Assembly (NCBI GenBank): GCA_963971285.1
Contig: OZ020249.1
Coordinates: forward strand, 2,852,001-2,916,000
From: Astropecten irregularis
Lineage: Eukaryota > Echinodermata > Asteroidea > Paxillosida > Astropectinidae
Reading direction: 5' to 3'
DNA: 64,000 bases
The notes under the pieces are model-generated. The model had not been told where the DNA came from. It was given only the letters and a program-made list of their open reading frames with translations, and did not search any database. Shown piece by piece: positions 45,801 through 55,344 of the stretch. The position numbers and the translations under genes were made by a program. Each line of letters starts with the position of its first letter. Positions within the stretch are counted from its first letter, which is position 1.

Positions 45801-47913
45801 TACAGGTAAATGTTAATATGAATATTGAAATTACAGTACTCTATGTCATATTGGTGACATATGATTGAAATTAATGGAATGGATTGATAGTCATGTAGTT
45901 TGGTCGTGAGTGGCAGTTTGAGCTCCTTTCTAAATGATTCAATATCTGGTTTGCTTGGGCAGCAATAATATGGGTTTAATGGGGGCATAGGTGGCAAGTG
46001 CTTTAGGCACTCGCCTCTCACCAATGTGGCCCGGGTTCGATCCCGGCTTGGGTCATATGTGAGTAGAGGTGTGCATTGGTTCTCTCCTATGCTACGAGGG
46101 TTTTTCTCCGGGTTCTCCGGTTTTCCTCCATCCACAAAAATCAAACACTTTCGATCTCAGGCTGTGCTGTGGGTTGATGTGGCTGGCAGCCAAGGGCACT
46201 GCTGTCAACTGGATCACGTTGAAGTCGCATCCTTCGCAATTCAGCACCCCAGCAGCCAGTAAGGATGATTAGCCTCCCAAATTATTATTATTATTAAACA
46301 TGAAATGATGTGCAGTTTGGCCAAGGTGCAAGTCTGACTCGGGTTGGAGTCGTTTCCACGGTTGTGTATGACCTTGATTAGGGTTAGCCCAATGAAACAG
46401 TTTTTAAGGAAAAAAGGTGATCAAAATCATGCGATGTCGTGTTGCTGGTAGCGACGTTTCGGCTGCTGGTACTGCTTCAGGCAACTGAAGAACTGGATGC
46501 TGCGGTGTCTGTTATATCCTGTAGGTCGGGGTTCGCGTTCACAATGCCGTGTTTAGCGGACTGTGGGACGGGTCACTCCAGCGGACGTTGTACGCCTCAC
46601 CCTGCGGTTAGCCAGGGGCGTGTCCTCGGCAGTTCGTGTTCGCGTTCACTCCAGCGGACGTCGTACGGTTCACTCTGTGGTCAGCTGGGGTGGTTCCATC
46701 CGTTGGCGGTGGTTGTGTTGCTAGATGGTGGGAAGCCAAAATCCAGGGATGTCGATGCTGCTGTCCTGATTGATGTTGTTGTCACAAAGGCAGATGTGGA
46801 TGGCCTCCTTGAAGGCTTGATGTCTGGTGTACCAATGTTGTTCAAGATCGACACACCTCACAAGGTCCCGGTTAGGTTGGTGGCCAGCTCCCCAGGCGTG
46901 TTCAGCTAACGCCGATTCGTCCACACAGGAGAGTCTAACGTCGTGCTGATGCTCCTTGATTCTCTTGCTGATGAGTCTGCCAGTCTCGTTGATGTACAGT
47001 GATGTCTCCGCGTCTTCCTGGTGGGACTGGGCCCTTTGGGCGGATGAGCTGGTCCCTCAAGGTGGTGGAAGATCAGAACACGGTATGGATGCAGGTGGCA
47101 GTAGATTCTCTTGTTTGGAGATGCTATCAATCTTGAGAACAGTGAAGGACTTGTCATTCGTCCGCTAGGTGTTGGTGCTGGTCCTGGGTCTTGAAGGACG
47201 CTAGATGGAAGGTGGTGGGTACATGGTGCTGGTCAGGCTGCGTCTGGCTCTCTGTGGACCAGGGTGTCCTGGTAGGCTATGGTGTTGTTCTCCTCCACCT
47301 CAATGGGGAAACGGATGCTGAGCTGGATGTTGTTCGGCGGTGTGGTGCAATGACGAAGGTGACATTGACATACCGATTCCGTACCGTGGGGCAGCAGCCA
47401 TCCACAGTCTGCTGAACATGGTACTGTGAACACAGACGTGGACGGCTGAAGCCACACCGAGGACACGCCCCTAGCTTACCACAGGGTGAGTCGTATGATG
47501 TCTGCTGGAGTGACCCATTCACAGTTCGCTGATCACGGCATTGTGAACGCGAATCCCAACCTACAGGATATAACAGACATCGCAGCATCCAGTTCTTCAG
47601 TTGCCTGATGAAAGCCAGCAGTTCTAGCAGCCGAAATTTCGAGACCAGCAACACTACATTACGTGACTTTGATCACATTTTTTCCTTATCTGTATCCATA
47701 ACGATGAATAACCCTTTCCTTTCTATTGAAGTAGTTTTTGTTTCCGGTTTTTAAAGTATCCACGATTCCTCTGTTTTGCAGGTCATTGAGCATACTGAAG
47801 ATACTGAAGATACAGAATTACAAGCTGACCGGTCATGGCATCTTCCTATTATCAACACATTCATACAAGAGAGAATCGGTATTCTTCAAATTGCTTTAAA
47901 AGAACTAGAATAA
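36805..47913 (+). CDS. SETD4: SETD4, SET-domain lysine methyltransferase, 9 exons, 432 aa
   Basis: SETD4 is a SET/RubisCO-LSMT-type protein lysine methyltransferase; vertebrate and crustacean members are linked to histone methylation and cell quiescence (family knowledge). Exons: 36805-36868, 37711-37812, 38585-38622, 39504-39592, 40370-40784, 44068-44242, 44668-44827, 45682-45805, 47782-47913; total 1299 bp, all phases close, TAA at 47911-47913. The order of motifs is right: a basic N-terminus GRTFRNRKKRRK, TGRGL (57-61, start of the SET domain), WAWYVVNTR in exon 5, the cofactor motif LLNHS with N230-H231, and the catalytic tyrosine block FICYGPHGND with Y266. Then comes the substrate-binding helical part containing CGWDGLSW (exon 7). 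Length agrees with human (440 aa). Exon 3 is only 38 bp. The acceptor of exon 7 lies in a 31-bp tandem array. AATAAA at 48047-48052 is a possible polyadenylation signal. Confidence 0.93.
37856..38365. mobile_element. Two half copies of the AAGGTACTATCATACTTTGG MITE family
   Basis: 37856-38012 reads as an inverted half and 38108-38365 as a forward half ending 'CAAAGTATGAAATTACCTTTAA'. The intervening sequence is short AT-rich DNA. In SETD4 intron 2. Confidence 0.6.
38950..39015 (-). repeat. 3' tail of a LINE or SINE ((ATT)n)
   Basis: Reverse reading gives 'AAGCACTTTATAAATG' followed by (ATT)n, a common 3' end of CR1/L2-like elements and their SINE partners. Similar tail at about 21695-21755, forward. 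Class not resolved. Confidence 0.5.
39018..39313. mobile_element. 'GGGCCAATTTCATGGAATC' MITE
   Basis: Ends 'GGGGCCAATTTCATGGAAT' and 'ATTCCATGAAACTGGGCCC'; the repeated internal 'TACGGTAACG' gives more pairing. In SETD4 intron 3. Confidence 0.75.
39632..39824. mobile_element. Hairpin element with 67-bp arms, TATGTGGAT...TCGTTCG
   Basis: Left arm from 39632 (TATGTGGATTTGTTTGCAG) and right arm ending 39824 are inverse copies. The centre reads 'CTGAAGAGGACTAGAGCAGA'. An arm fragment recurs at 43975-44046. A similar centre ('GAGGACGACTAGACCACACT') is at about 44375. Confidence 0.75.
39985..40235 (+). repeat. tRNA-like SINE copy interrupted by another repeat
   Basis: SINE body up to 'GACTGCCAAACAAACAAAG', then 'GGAGGGCCTGACGCGTTTCG...GCAGGATC', then 'AAGGCTGGATAGCTCAGTTG'. 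The inserted motif recurs inverted at about 9075-9115 and 15505-15540. No B box is left. Confidence 0.6.
40847..41070. mobile_element. MITE, ends GGGCGTTTACGAAACTAGGC / inverse
   Basis: Arms 'CTAGGCTTGAGGCTAG' and 'CTAGCCTCAAGCCTGG'. It starts 62 bp past the donor of SETD4 exon 5. Confidence 0.7.
41372..42812. mobile_element. Non-autonomous pogo/Tigger-like element, 1441 bp
   Basis: Ends CAGTCGAACCTC and GAGGTTCGACTG with TA on both sides (41370-41371, 42813-42814). Subterminal repeats of TAATACGAG occur at both ends. No transposase is recognisable in any frame. In SETD4 intron 5. Confidence 0.85.
42825..43018. mobile_element. MITE, CAATGGACATTTCCCATGAAA arms
   Basis: About 194 bp; long arms including 'GATATGTGCATGCGCAAATG' and 'CTGGTTGGCAAG'. 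It begins 12 bp after the pogo-like element. Confidence 0.75.
43160..43375. mobile_element. 'GGGCCAATTTCATAAAGC' MITE
   Basis: Ends 'GGGGCCAATTTCATAAAGC' and 'AGCTCTATGAAATTGGCCCC'; internal TTAGCACAAAAA repeat. In SETD4 intron 5. Confidence 0.75.
43684..43862. mobile_element. MITE, AAAACTCTCAACCATTGAGA arms
   Basis: Left 'AACTCTCAACCATTGAGAAA' and right 'TTTCTCAATGGTGGAGAGTT'; repeated CTCTCA/TCTCTC words inside. Confidence 0.7.
44544..44682 (+). repeat. 31-bp tandem array carrying repeated splice acceptors (SETD4 exon 7)
   Basis: Four units of 'TTGTTTGTATC TTATTTACCAATAG ATGATG'. Unit ends (ATAG) fall at 44574, 44605, 44636 and 44667. The exon starts at 44668, and its first 14 bases belong to the unit. 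Using any upstream AG would bring an in-frame TGA, so only the last acceptor fits the protein. Confidence 0.9.
44870..45370 (+). repeat. Tandem pair of tRNA-like SINE units
   Basis: Two units about 300 bp apart. The tRNA-like parts are at about 44927-45004 (intact A box TGGCTCAGTTGGTAGAGC and B box GGTTCGAATCC) and 45222-45294 (mutated boxes). Each is flanked by 'ACGAACAAAGATAATTGAC' and 'GTCAATTT.TCTT.GTTCA', i.e. inverted flanks. The body between units matches other copies. Confidence 0.8.
45405..45570 (-). repeat. tRNA-like SINE copy, reverse
   Basis: Reverse copy with near-intact boxes (GGGAATCGAACTGGCGACCTC; GCTCTACCAACTGAGCCATC on the plus strand), flanked by 'GAACAAAG' and 'CTTTGTTCG'. 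Ends about 112 bp before SETD4 exon 8. Confidence 0.8.
45975..46295 (+). repeat. SINE: tRNA-related head, conserved centre, (ATT)n tail
   Basis: The head (45982-46055) has A-box-like GGTGGCAAGTGC and B box GGGTTCGATCCC. The centre reads 'TTTTTCTCCGGGTTCTCCGG'. The tail is ATTATTATTATTA at 46279-46293. The centre resembles one shared by SINEs of many invertebrates (possibly the MetaSINE type, from memory; not verified). Confidence 0.75.
46395..47690 (-). mobile_element. Decayed Penelope-like element with inverted flanking repeats
   Basis: About 250 bp at the left (46395-46650) recurs inverted at the right (47445-47690): 'AACTGAAGAACTGGATGCTG', 'TTCGCGTTCACAATGCCGTG'. Between them the minus strand encodes the end of a Penelope-type protein. 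Penelope elements are known for long repeats in direct or inverted layout. Much GC-richer than neighbours. In SETD4 intron 8. Confidence 0.7.
46721..47080 (-). pseudogene. Penelope-like element ORF fragment, GIY-YIG endonuclease end
   Basis: Minus-strand reading gives LRDQLIRPKGPVPPGR (about 47060-47010), then a frame change, then SLYINETGRLISKRIKEHQ, EHAWGAGHQP, FKEAIHICL and NNINQDSSIDIPGFWLPT. This is the usual C-terminal order of Penelope-type proteins. The expected 'GIY' strand is missing, and YIG appears as YIN. A frameshift and deletion make it non-functional. Confidence 0.75.
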
Positions 47914-50410
47914 GTGCAATAATTATATAACTATTACCCATTTACATGAAGTTGTGAAACCTTTAACAAAAGGTATAATAATACATGATTGGTTAAGGTC
48001 ACAGAACAGCACTCAAACTTTGTCTGATCCAATAAGTACATGAAATAATAAACCTGTAAAAATTTGAGCTGAATCGGAAATCAGAGTCACGAGAAAAGCG
48101 AAAACGCGACTCAATTTTCTTATAAAACAAAGAATTCTTATGATCTTGCCTGAGATCAAAACTGTATTCGGTCTTTGTTTGACTAATTTTTTGGATAAAT
48201 ACACCATTTCAGGTGGAAATATAGTGGTATGTTTCTACCATCACCATCTTCATACTCTGAAAGCTATACGTAAATCATTTCTGTTTGGATATGTAACCAA
48301 TCCTGTACTGTGCCTATGAAATGGATTCATTACTGGAACTCAAATAAGTGCAGTCAGCTGAACGCAGGTTTAGATATTTACAGTTTGTTTATTGACAAGA
48401 ATATACATCAAATCTCAGCATAGGAACAAGTGATCACTTGGCCTTGCACACACATTGATAAATTAAACTATTCAAACATTTGTACTTGTTAATTTATTAA
48501 CAACAGAATTAAATAGTGACTGTTTTAAGTTACTGTCTTGAACATTACTGCATCATTTGTCTGTAGTCTGCTGCTGTCAAGCCCTTTGCATATTGTTTGA
48601 CTTCTCTTCATATTGTTTTTTTTTCTGATTTGTTTCTCTTCTTTTCCTCCTGTGCCAAAATCCCATTGTAAATGTTGTGAACAGTTTTGGTGGCATAATT
48701 GTCACTTAAGATAGGTTTTCCCACACATTTTCAATTTTTTTTCATTCAATTTCCGAAGTACTTCACTTAGATTTCGTCCCAAGAAGACTGGAATGTGCAA
48801 AGCTACAATGAATTTAGTCATTGGTCATTAGAATTGATCAATGGTCAATCGGTTTCGTCAGTTTTCATTCGTTATCATCATATGTCACTGGATCAACATC
48901 TACATAATGAATGATCAAATTCGTCTTTGGTCGAGCGATTTCAAGAATTTGTCATTCAAATTAAACTGATAATCTGACTGTAAACAGCTTTGCGAAAAAG
49001 CTTATAGGCCTGCATGCGCTGTATAAGCCCTTTTCAGGTTACACATAGTTTCTTTCACTTGATCTCATGATTCCGAACAGTCTTACACCACTTTATACTC
49101 CAAACATCAGAAATCGTTGTAATGTAGGCAAATGGATCCAAATGGAACTGTGCCAGAGGGCCATACAACTAAGTGATGGTGTGGACTATTCCGAAAAAGA
49201 TATGAAATTACGAATACATCTTCTTTTACTTTGATGAAGTACAGGACTGCTTATGTTTCTGCGTCAGAAACAAATATTCTTCCGACAGTAGAAAGTAATG
49301 TTAAAAGTGAAAATGAAACGATAAAACGTAAAGAAAAAAAAAATTGTTTGTTTGGCAACTGCGGTCTATGAAATAGAATTGTCTTCTTATCAAAATGTAT
49401 GGCAAATACATCAAATTGGTCGGCAAAATGGGCGACCAAAGACGAAATTGAACATGGGATATGTAAGGTTAGGAATCTCCGAGACAAAATTGAAGTTAAC
49501 CACTTGGGAAATAGAATGAAAAAAGTTTTAAATGTGCGGGAAACCTATACCTTTGATTTTCACCAAACTACTTTGCCCAAACAAAGTTTCTTTGGTGTGG
49601 AAACACACATAATGAAGTCATCATTTGTCATGCGACTGACAAGCTTCACATTCACTGCAAATAAATAAATGAATCACATGTACATGTAGTCTTAATACAC
49701 AGTGCCCAGAACACACATAAGACATGAGGTACCTTAAAAGACTGGAAGTTAACAACTTGGTTATGGTTGTATGCCAATGGATGGAAGCAATAGAAGTGGT
49801 TGATACATGAGGGAGCTTCATAATAATTATATCAAATAAGATCTTTACATTCCATTAAGATATACCTGTATTTACATAGTGCATTGTAAATCTTGCTGTG
49901 TCTCCACCACATGACCACTAAATGCAATCACATATTTCAGCTGAACCCAGTTCATGGTTCACACTTTGTGCGATGCGAAGAGGAAAATGAAGTCAGAAAT
50001 TTTGCTGTGAACAATTTGCTAAACTTAAAATATGTTCAACTGTTTGCAATGTTTATCCATGCGGAAGCATTTTTTGATACGTGGTTGCATGAATTGCCTG
50101 ACCATAAGCTATATGGTACATTCAAATTAAAGTTAATATCATACTTTGGTTTTTATCAAAGAAATACATTTCTGTTTTGGTTTCTTACCAAAGTATGATA
50201 CTACCTTTAACATGTACCAGAATAAGCAGTTAAGAAGAAACACCAGGGTAATCTGGCACAAGTCCACTGATAAGATATATCTTACTTTTATCATGGAATA
50301 ACAAATAAAATAAATCTGGAAGCATGGCTTGTTGCAAGGCACTGTGGAAGTATTATACATGTAGATAAGAGTACAATATCCCCACAACATGGTATCCAAC
50401 AGATTGTATA
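47914..50410. other. SETD4 3' flank, no gene seen
   Basis: Contains the likely SETD4 polyadenylation signal (48047-48052), MITE fragments (48185-48318, 50128-50213) and AT-rich unique sequence. An open frame of 89 codons at 49399-49668 has no recognisable domain and I do not call it. Confidence 0.5.
50128..50213. mobile_element. Hairpin-only remnant of the same MITE family
   Basis: About 85 bp: 'TATCATACTTTGGTTTTTATC' facing its inverse 'TTACCAAAGTATGATACTACC', with the interior lost. A partial copy also lies at 48185-48318. Confidence 0.65.
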
Positions 50411-51463
50411 GGTTTTCCCGGTCATTTTCGGCAAATGAGCGGACAATTTAAACGCTGCGTCATTCCATTTCGCGTGAAACTGCAAGGCACCTCAAAATAG
50501 TCATTCGATTTCATTTTATGTGCAAGCAAATGTTCACAAGGGTCAGGCGATTAAATAGAATCGCCTTTCAATTAAAAATTCCATTCGAACAGCATTCAAA
50601 TTCGCAACGGCTTTTGGCAGCGTGCGCTTAGTCATTCGAATTCGTTTTGGGGCAGGCATTTCTGTAAATAATGCAGCAAATTTAGCGTACTGTCTGAAAT
50701 TTTGAATGTACCGCAAGAATAAAAAGGGTGTAGAATGGTTCACTTCTTGTATGGAAACCACTTATGTGATGTCCCTGACGACAATTGTTTGTAATTGAAA
50801 AATCCTCGAAAATAATGGCAGCTTTCGGTCGCTGTACGAGAGAATATCTAATGTTGACGGTTGATTGATGCATTCGAATGATTTAGATTACATTGAGCTT
50901 GCAGTCAATTTGAACATCAACACCATGATTTTCAATACACATCCATGGCACTAATCCTCTCTTGAGAATAAACAAATAACAAATCAAAGAAATATAGAAA
51001 TTCATGGAAAGGGAAAATGACACGAGATACAAAGAAATAAACAGGTGTAAAAGGGTTTGCATTTGTTTGCAACGTATTTGAGATCCGCGACGAAGAGAGA
51101 GGTTGGTCGGAGGAGGGGCTATTCATTTCAAAATGGAGGATGAGTGTCGCATCCATTGCAATACACTGCAATAAAGGGGTGTGCATTTGTTTGCTCATTT
51201 TGCGAAATTGGTTGTCTCAAAACGAAAACGTAAGTAACGATCTGGTATAAATCGTTGTTTGCGGTTACTCTGCTAAATTGAATGCCGATTTGGTATGGCT
51301 AAATTGAACGACAGTTGAATTTAATTGAATGCAATGCTATATAAATACGGATGCATCAAAGTGAAATCGAGTGACGGTTTCAACCGAGGAGGCAAAATCA
51401 CGTCAACACGAATGCGTGAAAATGAAATTGGCTGCTCATTTGCCGAAAATGACCGGGAAAACC
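50411..51463. mobile_element. Inverted-repeat element of 1053 bp
   Basis: Ends GGTTTTCCCGGTCATTTTCG and its exact inverse, about 30 bp, with TATA outside both ends. Inside are many ATTCGAA/ATTTGAAT words but no coding frame. Probably a non-autonomous DNA transposon with a TA-type target (inference). Confidence 0.75.
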
Positions 51464-51709
51464 TATATTATGTTAACACTATATTATGATATATCCCTAT
51501 TTACAACTGCAAAATTTCATATACACCCACTATTGTTGGTATTGTGGATTCATAGTGTTAAATAAAAAAACTAGAGTGTGCACTCTGCGCGTGACACATT
51601 CAACTATGACTGGCGCCATTGCCTAAGAAAAACGCGCATATCCCATGTCAAATTGGGCGTACATTCAGTGGCGTCACCAGACTTTTGAGTCTGGGGGGGC
51701 ACAAGGGGG

Positions 51710-51909
51710 NNNNNNNNNNNNNNNNNNNNNNNNNNNNNNNNNNNNNNNNNNNNNNNNNNNNNNNNNNNNNNNNNNNNNNNNNNNNNNNNNNNNNNNNNNN
51801 NNNNNNNNNNNNNNNNNNNNNNNNNNNNNNNNNNNNNNNNNNNNNNNNNNNNNNNNNNNNNNNNNNNNNNNNNNNNNNNNNNNNNNNNNNNNNNNNNNNN
51901 NNNNNNNNN
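51710..51909. other. Assembly gap, 200 N
   Basis: Exactly 200 N, a customary size for a gap of unknown length. The bases just before it ('GTGGCGTCACCAGACTTTTG...GGGGGGGCAC') look like the end of another repeat. Open frames through it are meaningless. Confidence 0.95.
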
Positions 51910-53928
51910 TAGTTGCGATGATCGTAACCCTAGGTCTGACATGGGGATGGGACCTTAGGGTTACGACACTTTGTTAATAAAAAGTGATCGAAACACTTTT
52001 TGGCCAAGTTCTAAAATAGAATTGTCCTTAATTTTCCACTTTCCAAAATCCCAACACAAAATCTGACTACATGGATCTGATTGGTACTTATCAATGAGTC
52101 ATATAAAACCACTTTGAACATTGAAAGATCATTTTCTGCAGAAAAAATAACCCAAAACTTACCGAAGGTGTCGAGATTCCCTCCGTTCGCCGTCAATCGG
52201 CCATTTTGAATAGTGCGCAGTGTGCCATCTCGACCAAATTACGTCATGCGCAATGCCGTTTTGGCTGTTCCACCTTTCAAACTCAAACTCACAGCCCTAT
52301 GGAGGGTGTTCCCAGAATAACACGTGCGCTGTGATACCGTGTACACGCATATCACATACAGTATGGAGGAGGTTTTTTTTGCCCATGTCAAGCTGACGCT
52401 GACAATTCAAATCTTTCATCATGAACTGAAGGAAATTGCTAAGATTTTCAAATGATTTCCTTTACGAATGGTCCCGCAAACAGACAAAATGTTACCAAGT
52501 CACAAACTCGGCGCCGACCCAATCCATGATCAAACAGAAATAAAAAGGTCATCACAGATCGCGCAGTGGTCGGAATTAACGGTGGACTGCAAAATATATC
52601 CGGTCTTCAATTACACCCAAAATGATCATACCCGGTAGGACAGTAAGAACATATTCGTAAAAATATCACCGGAATATTCCATCGGAAAAACCACCATTTC
52701 TTACTGCAAATCTGTACCGAGCCGGCCGGCCGTGAGCCACCGTCCGTAACGGTGGAACGAACCCGGCCGCGATCCAAACAGGTAGCCCTTCCGACTGAGC
52801 GCAACATTCACTTCATTTCAAGCCCACGGCACGTACGTGTAACTGTACCGTGATTGAGACTTTCGCTGGCTGGTGCACGTACGCAATGTACGTTTGCTTT
52901 GAAACTGTAGCTATTACTCACGCACGCGGATACCAGGCTGTCTGTCTCTGCGGTGTGATGTGGGCAATGTTTTTACGTCTTAATTTAATGCGATCGTCGT
53001 CGGTCGGTTTCGGAAGGATTTCACGAAATTTTTTTAGATTAAGTATAATTATGAAAAGAGTGTTTCTACTTGGCCAATTGAACAAAATAACTGAGTGAAA
53101 TTCAAGTAAGATTTATAAGCTGATGAGCCTGCGATTTGCGGTACTTTGGAAGGACGGTCGATCAGAATTTTTATATTTAGATCTCGCAACGATATAACGC
53201 ATACATATCATGTATTCCAAAAAAAATACACTCCATTTCTTCCTCCATGAACCGTATTTTCGCATGTGTTCGATGTCGGTGTTGGTCGGAAAAAAAAATC
53301 ACGCCCTATAAGTTTTTCTTCACCTGTCATGAGCCGCGAAAAATAAACTTAATTCGGCAGTTTCGGCACACGTATAGGGTGTTTTGAGGGGTCTGGTCAA
53401 TTCTATAACCTGTAATTTTTTTTTAACCCAATACACCGAGCATGCTGTACGTGCTGCTCGGCGGCCGTACGGTTGATATGGGGTATGGACACGCTCACAC
53501 ACTGTATCATGCGAGCGCACGTGATACGAGCCCTCCATAGGGCTGTGAGTTTGAGTTTGAAAGGTGGAACAGCCAAAACGGCATTTCGCATGACGTAATT
53601 TGGTCGAGATGGCACACTGCGCACTATTCAAAATGGCCGATTGACGGCGAACGGAGGGAATCTCGACACCTTCGGTAAGTTTTTGGTCATTTTTTCTGCA
53701 GAAAATGATCTTTCAATGTTCAAAGTGGTTTTATATGACTCATTGATAAGTACCGATCACATCCGTGTAGTCAGATTTTGTGTTGGGATTTTGGAAAGTG
53801 GAAAATTAAGGACAATTCTATTTCAGAACTTGGCCAAAAAGTGTTTCGATCACTTTTTATTAACAAAGTGTCGTAACCCTAAGGTCCCTGTCCCCATGTC
53901 AGACCTAGGGTTACGATCATCGCAACTA
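51910..53928. mobile_element. Foldback DNA element A with ~400-bp terminal inverted arms
   Basis: The left end (TAGTTGCGATGATCGTAACC...) is repeated in inverse orientation at the right end. The two arms (about 51910-52312 and 53524-53928) match almost base for base. Both arms contain the same exon-like stretch ending in a good splice donor (GACACCTTCG then GTAAG on the outward-reading strand). The 1.2-kb core has no frame I can assign. The left end touches the assembly gap, so its target duplication cannot be read. It is probably a non-autonomous long-TIR transposon; superfamily unknown. Confidence 0.8.
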
Positions 53929-54444
53929 AAATAGGTGTCCACTCGTAGCTCGTCCACTGTCACTGACTGTATTAATTATTGTAAACCAATGCCATACAAG
54001 TCTACACGTGGTCGATTACACTTACACCTGCCCCCTAGCTGACTTGCCCCCTCCCCCTAGCCGACTCGCCCCTTACCGACTTGCCCCTTACCACCTCTCC
54101 TCCTCCCCAACTCGCCCATTGACCAACTCGCCCCTTATACCAACTTGCCCCCTGACTGACCCCAGCACCAAACCTGATGTGTAAAATAAAGATCCCCTGC
54201 ACAATAAACATGCGACAAAATGTACGATACATCAGAGAAACTGGTAGGGATCTATCTCCCTACTAGAATCAATGAACACAAAGCCTATGGCCTTAGAGAG
54301 TCTGGCATTATCAAGCATTCCATGAAATGGACCGTGTCATCTGATGGCAGCAAGCACAACTCATCACTAGCATCTAGGCAAATGGCACCCATGTTGCACA
54401 CAAGATGCCATCAAAATTAAGAATAACACGTGTACAGTTCCCCT
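53929..54444. repeat. Segment duplicated from (or to) 19276-19986, between foldback elements A and B
   Basis: Homology with the 19.3-20.0 kb region starts and stops exactly at the ends of elements A and B. It includes the ACTCGCCCC-rich block and a coding-like block. Here it lacks the inverted-repeat element of 19525-19780 and instead has about 75 bp of other sequence. A one-base difference shifts the reading frame relative to the 19.8-kb copy. Confidence 0.85.
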
Positions 54445-55344
54445 AGTTGCGATGATCGTAACCCTAGGTCTGACATGGGGACTGGGACCTTAGGGTGACG
54501 AGAAAACGTGTTCAAAATGTTTGGGAATGACATTTTGGCCAACTCCTGAAGTAGGTTTCCACTTAGTTTTCCACTTTCCAAAATCCAAACACAAAATCTG
54601 ACTACATGGATCTGATTGGTACTTATCAATGAGTCATATAAAACCACTTTGAATATCGAAAGATCATTATATTCAGAAAAAAATGACCCAAAACTTACCG
54701 AAGGTGTCGAGATTCCCTCCGTTTGCCGTCAGTCGGCCATTTTGAATAGTGCGCAGTGTGCTATCTCGACCAAATCACGTCATGCGAAATGCCGTTTTGG
54801 CTGTTCCACCTTTCAAACTCAAACTCGCAGCCCTATGGAGGGCTCGTATCACGTGCGTTGTACAGTGCTATACACGGCATATCGCAGTACAGTGTGTGAG
54901 CGTGTCTGTTAAATAAATCACAGGTTAATGAATTGACCAGACCCGTGTGCCGAAACTGCCGAATTAAGTTTATTTTCCGCCGCTCTTCTTATATGACAGG
55001 TGAAGAAAAACGTATACGGCGTGATTTTTTTCCGACATCCAACACAGGCCGACATCGAACACATGCGAAAATACGGTTCATGGAGAAAGAAATGGAGTGT
55101 ATTGTACGCGATATGTATGCGTTTTATACCTCCATGGTTATTTCGTTGCGAGATCTAAATAAAAATATTCTGATCGACCGTCCTTCCAAAGTACAGTAAA
55201 TCGCAGGCTGATCAGCTTATAAATCTTACTTGAATTTCACTCAGTTATTTTGTTCAATTGGCCAAGTAGAAACACTTTTTTCATAATTATACTTAATCTA
55301 AAAAAATTATCGTGAAATCCTTCCGAAACGGACCGCCGATCGCA

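Noticed and set aside
49399-49668. 89-codon plus-strand frame
   Set aside because: Slightly protein-like composition but no recognisable motif, no splice partners and no second copy to compare.
51604-51977. Frames running through the N gap
   Set aside because: Artefacts of unknown bases.
53641-53934. 97-codon frame starting TANGGNLDTFG in the arms of the foldback elements
   Set aside because: No ATG in this frame at the start, the upstream ATG soon meets a stop, and the frame runs through what looks like a splice donor; noted as an exon-like stretch, not called as a gene.
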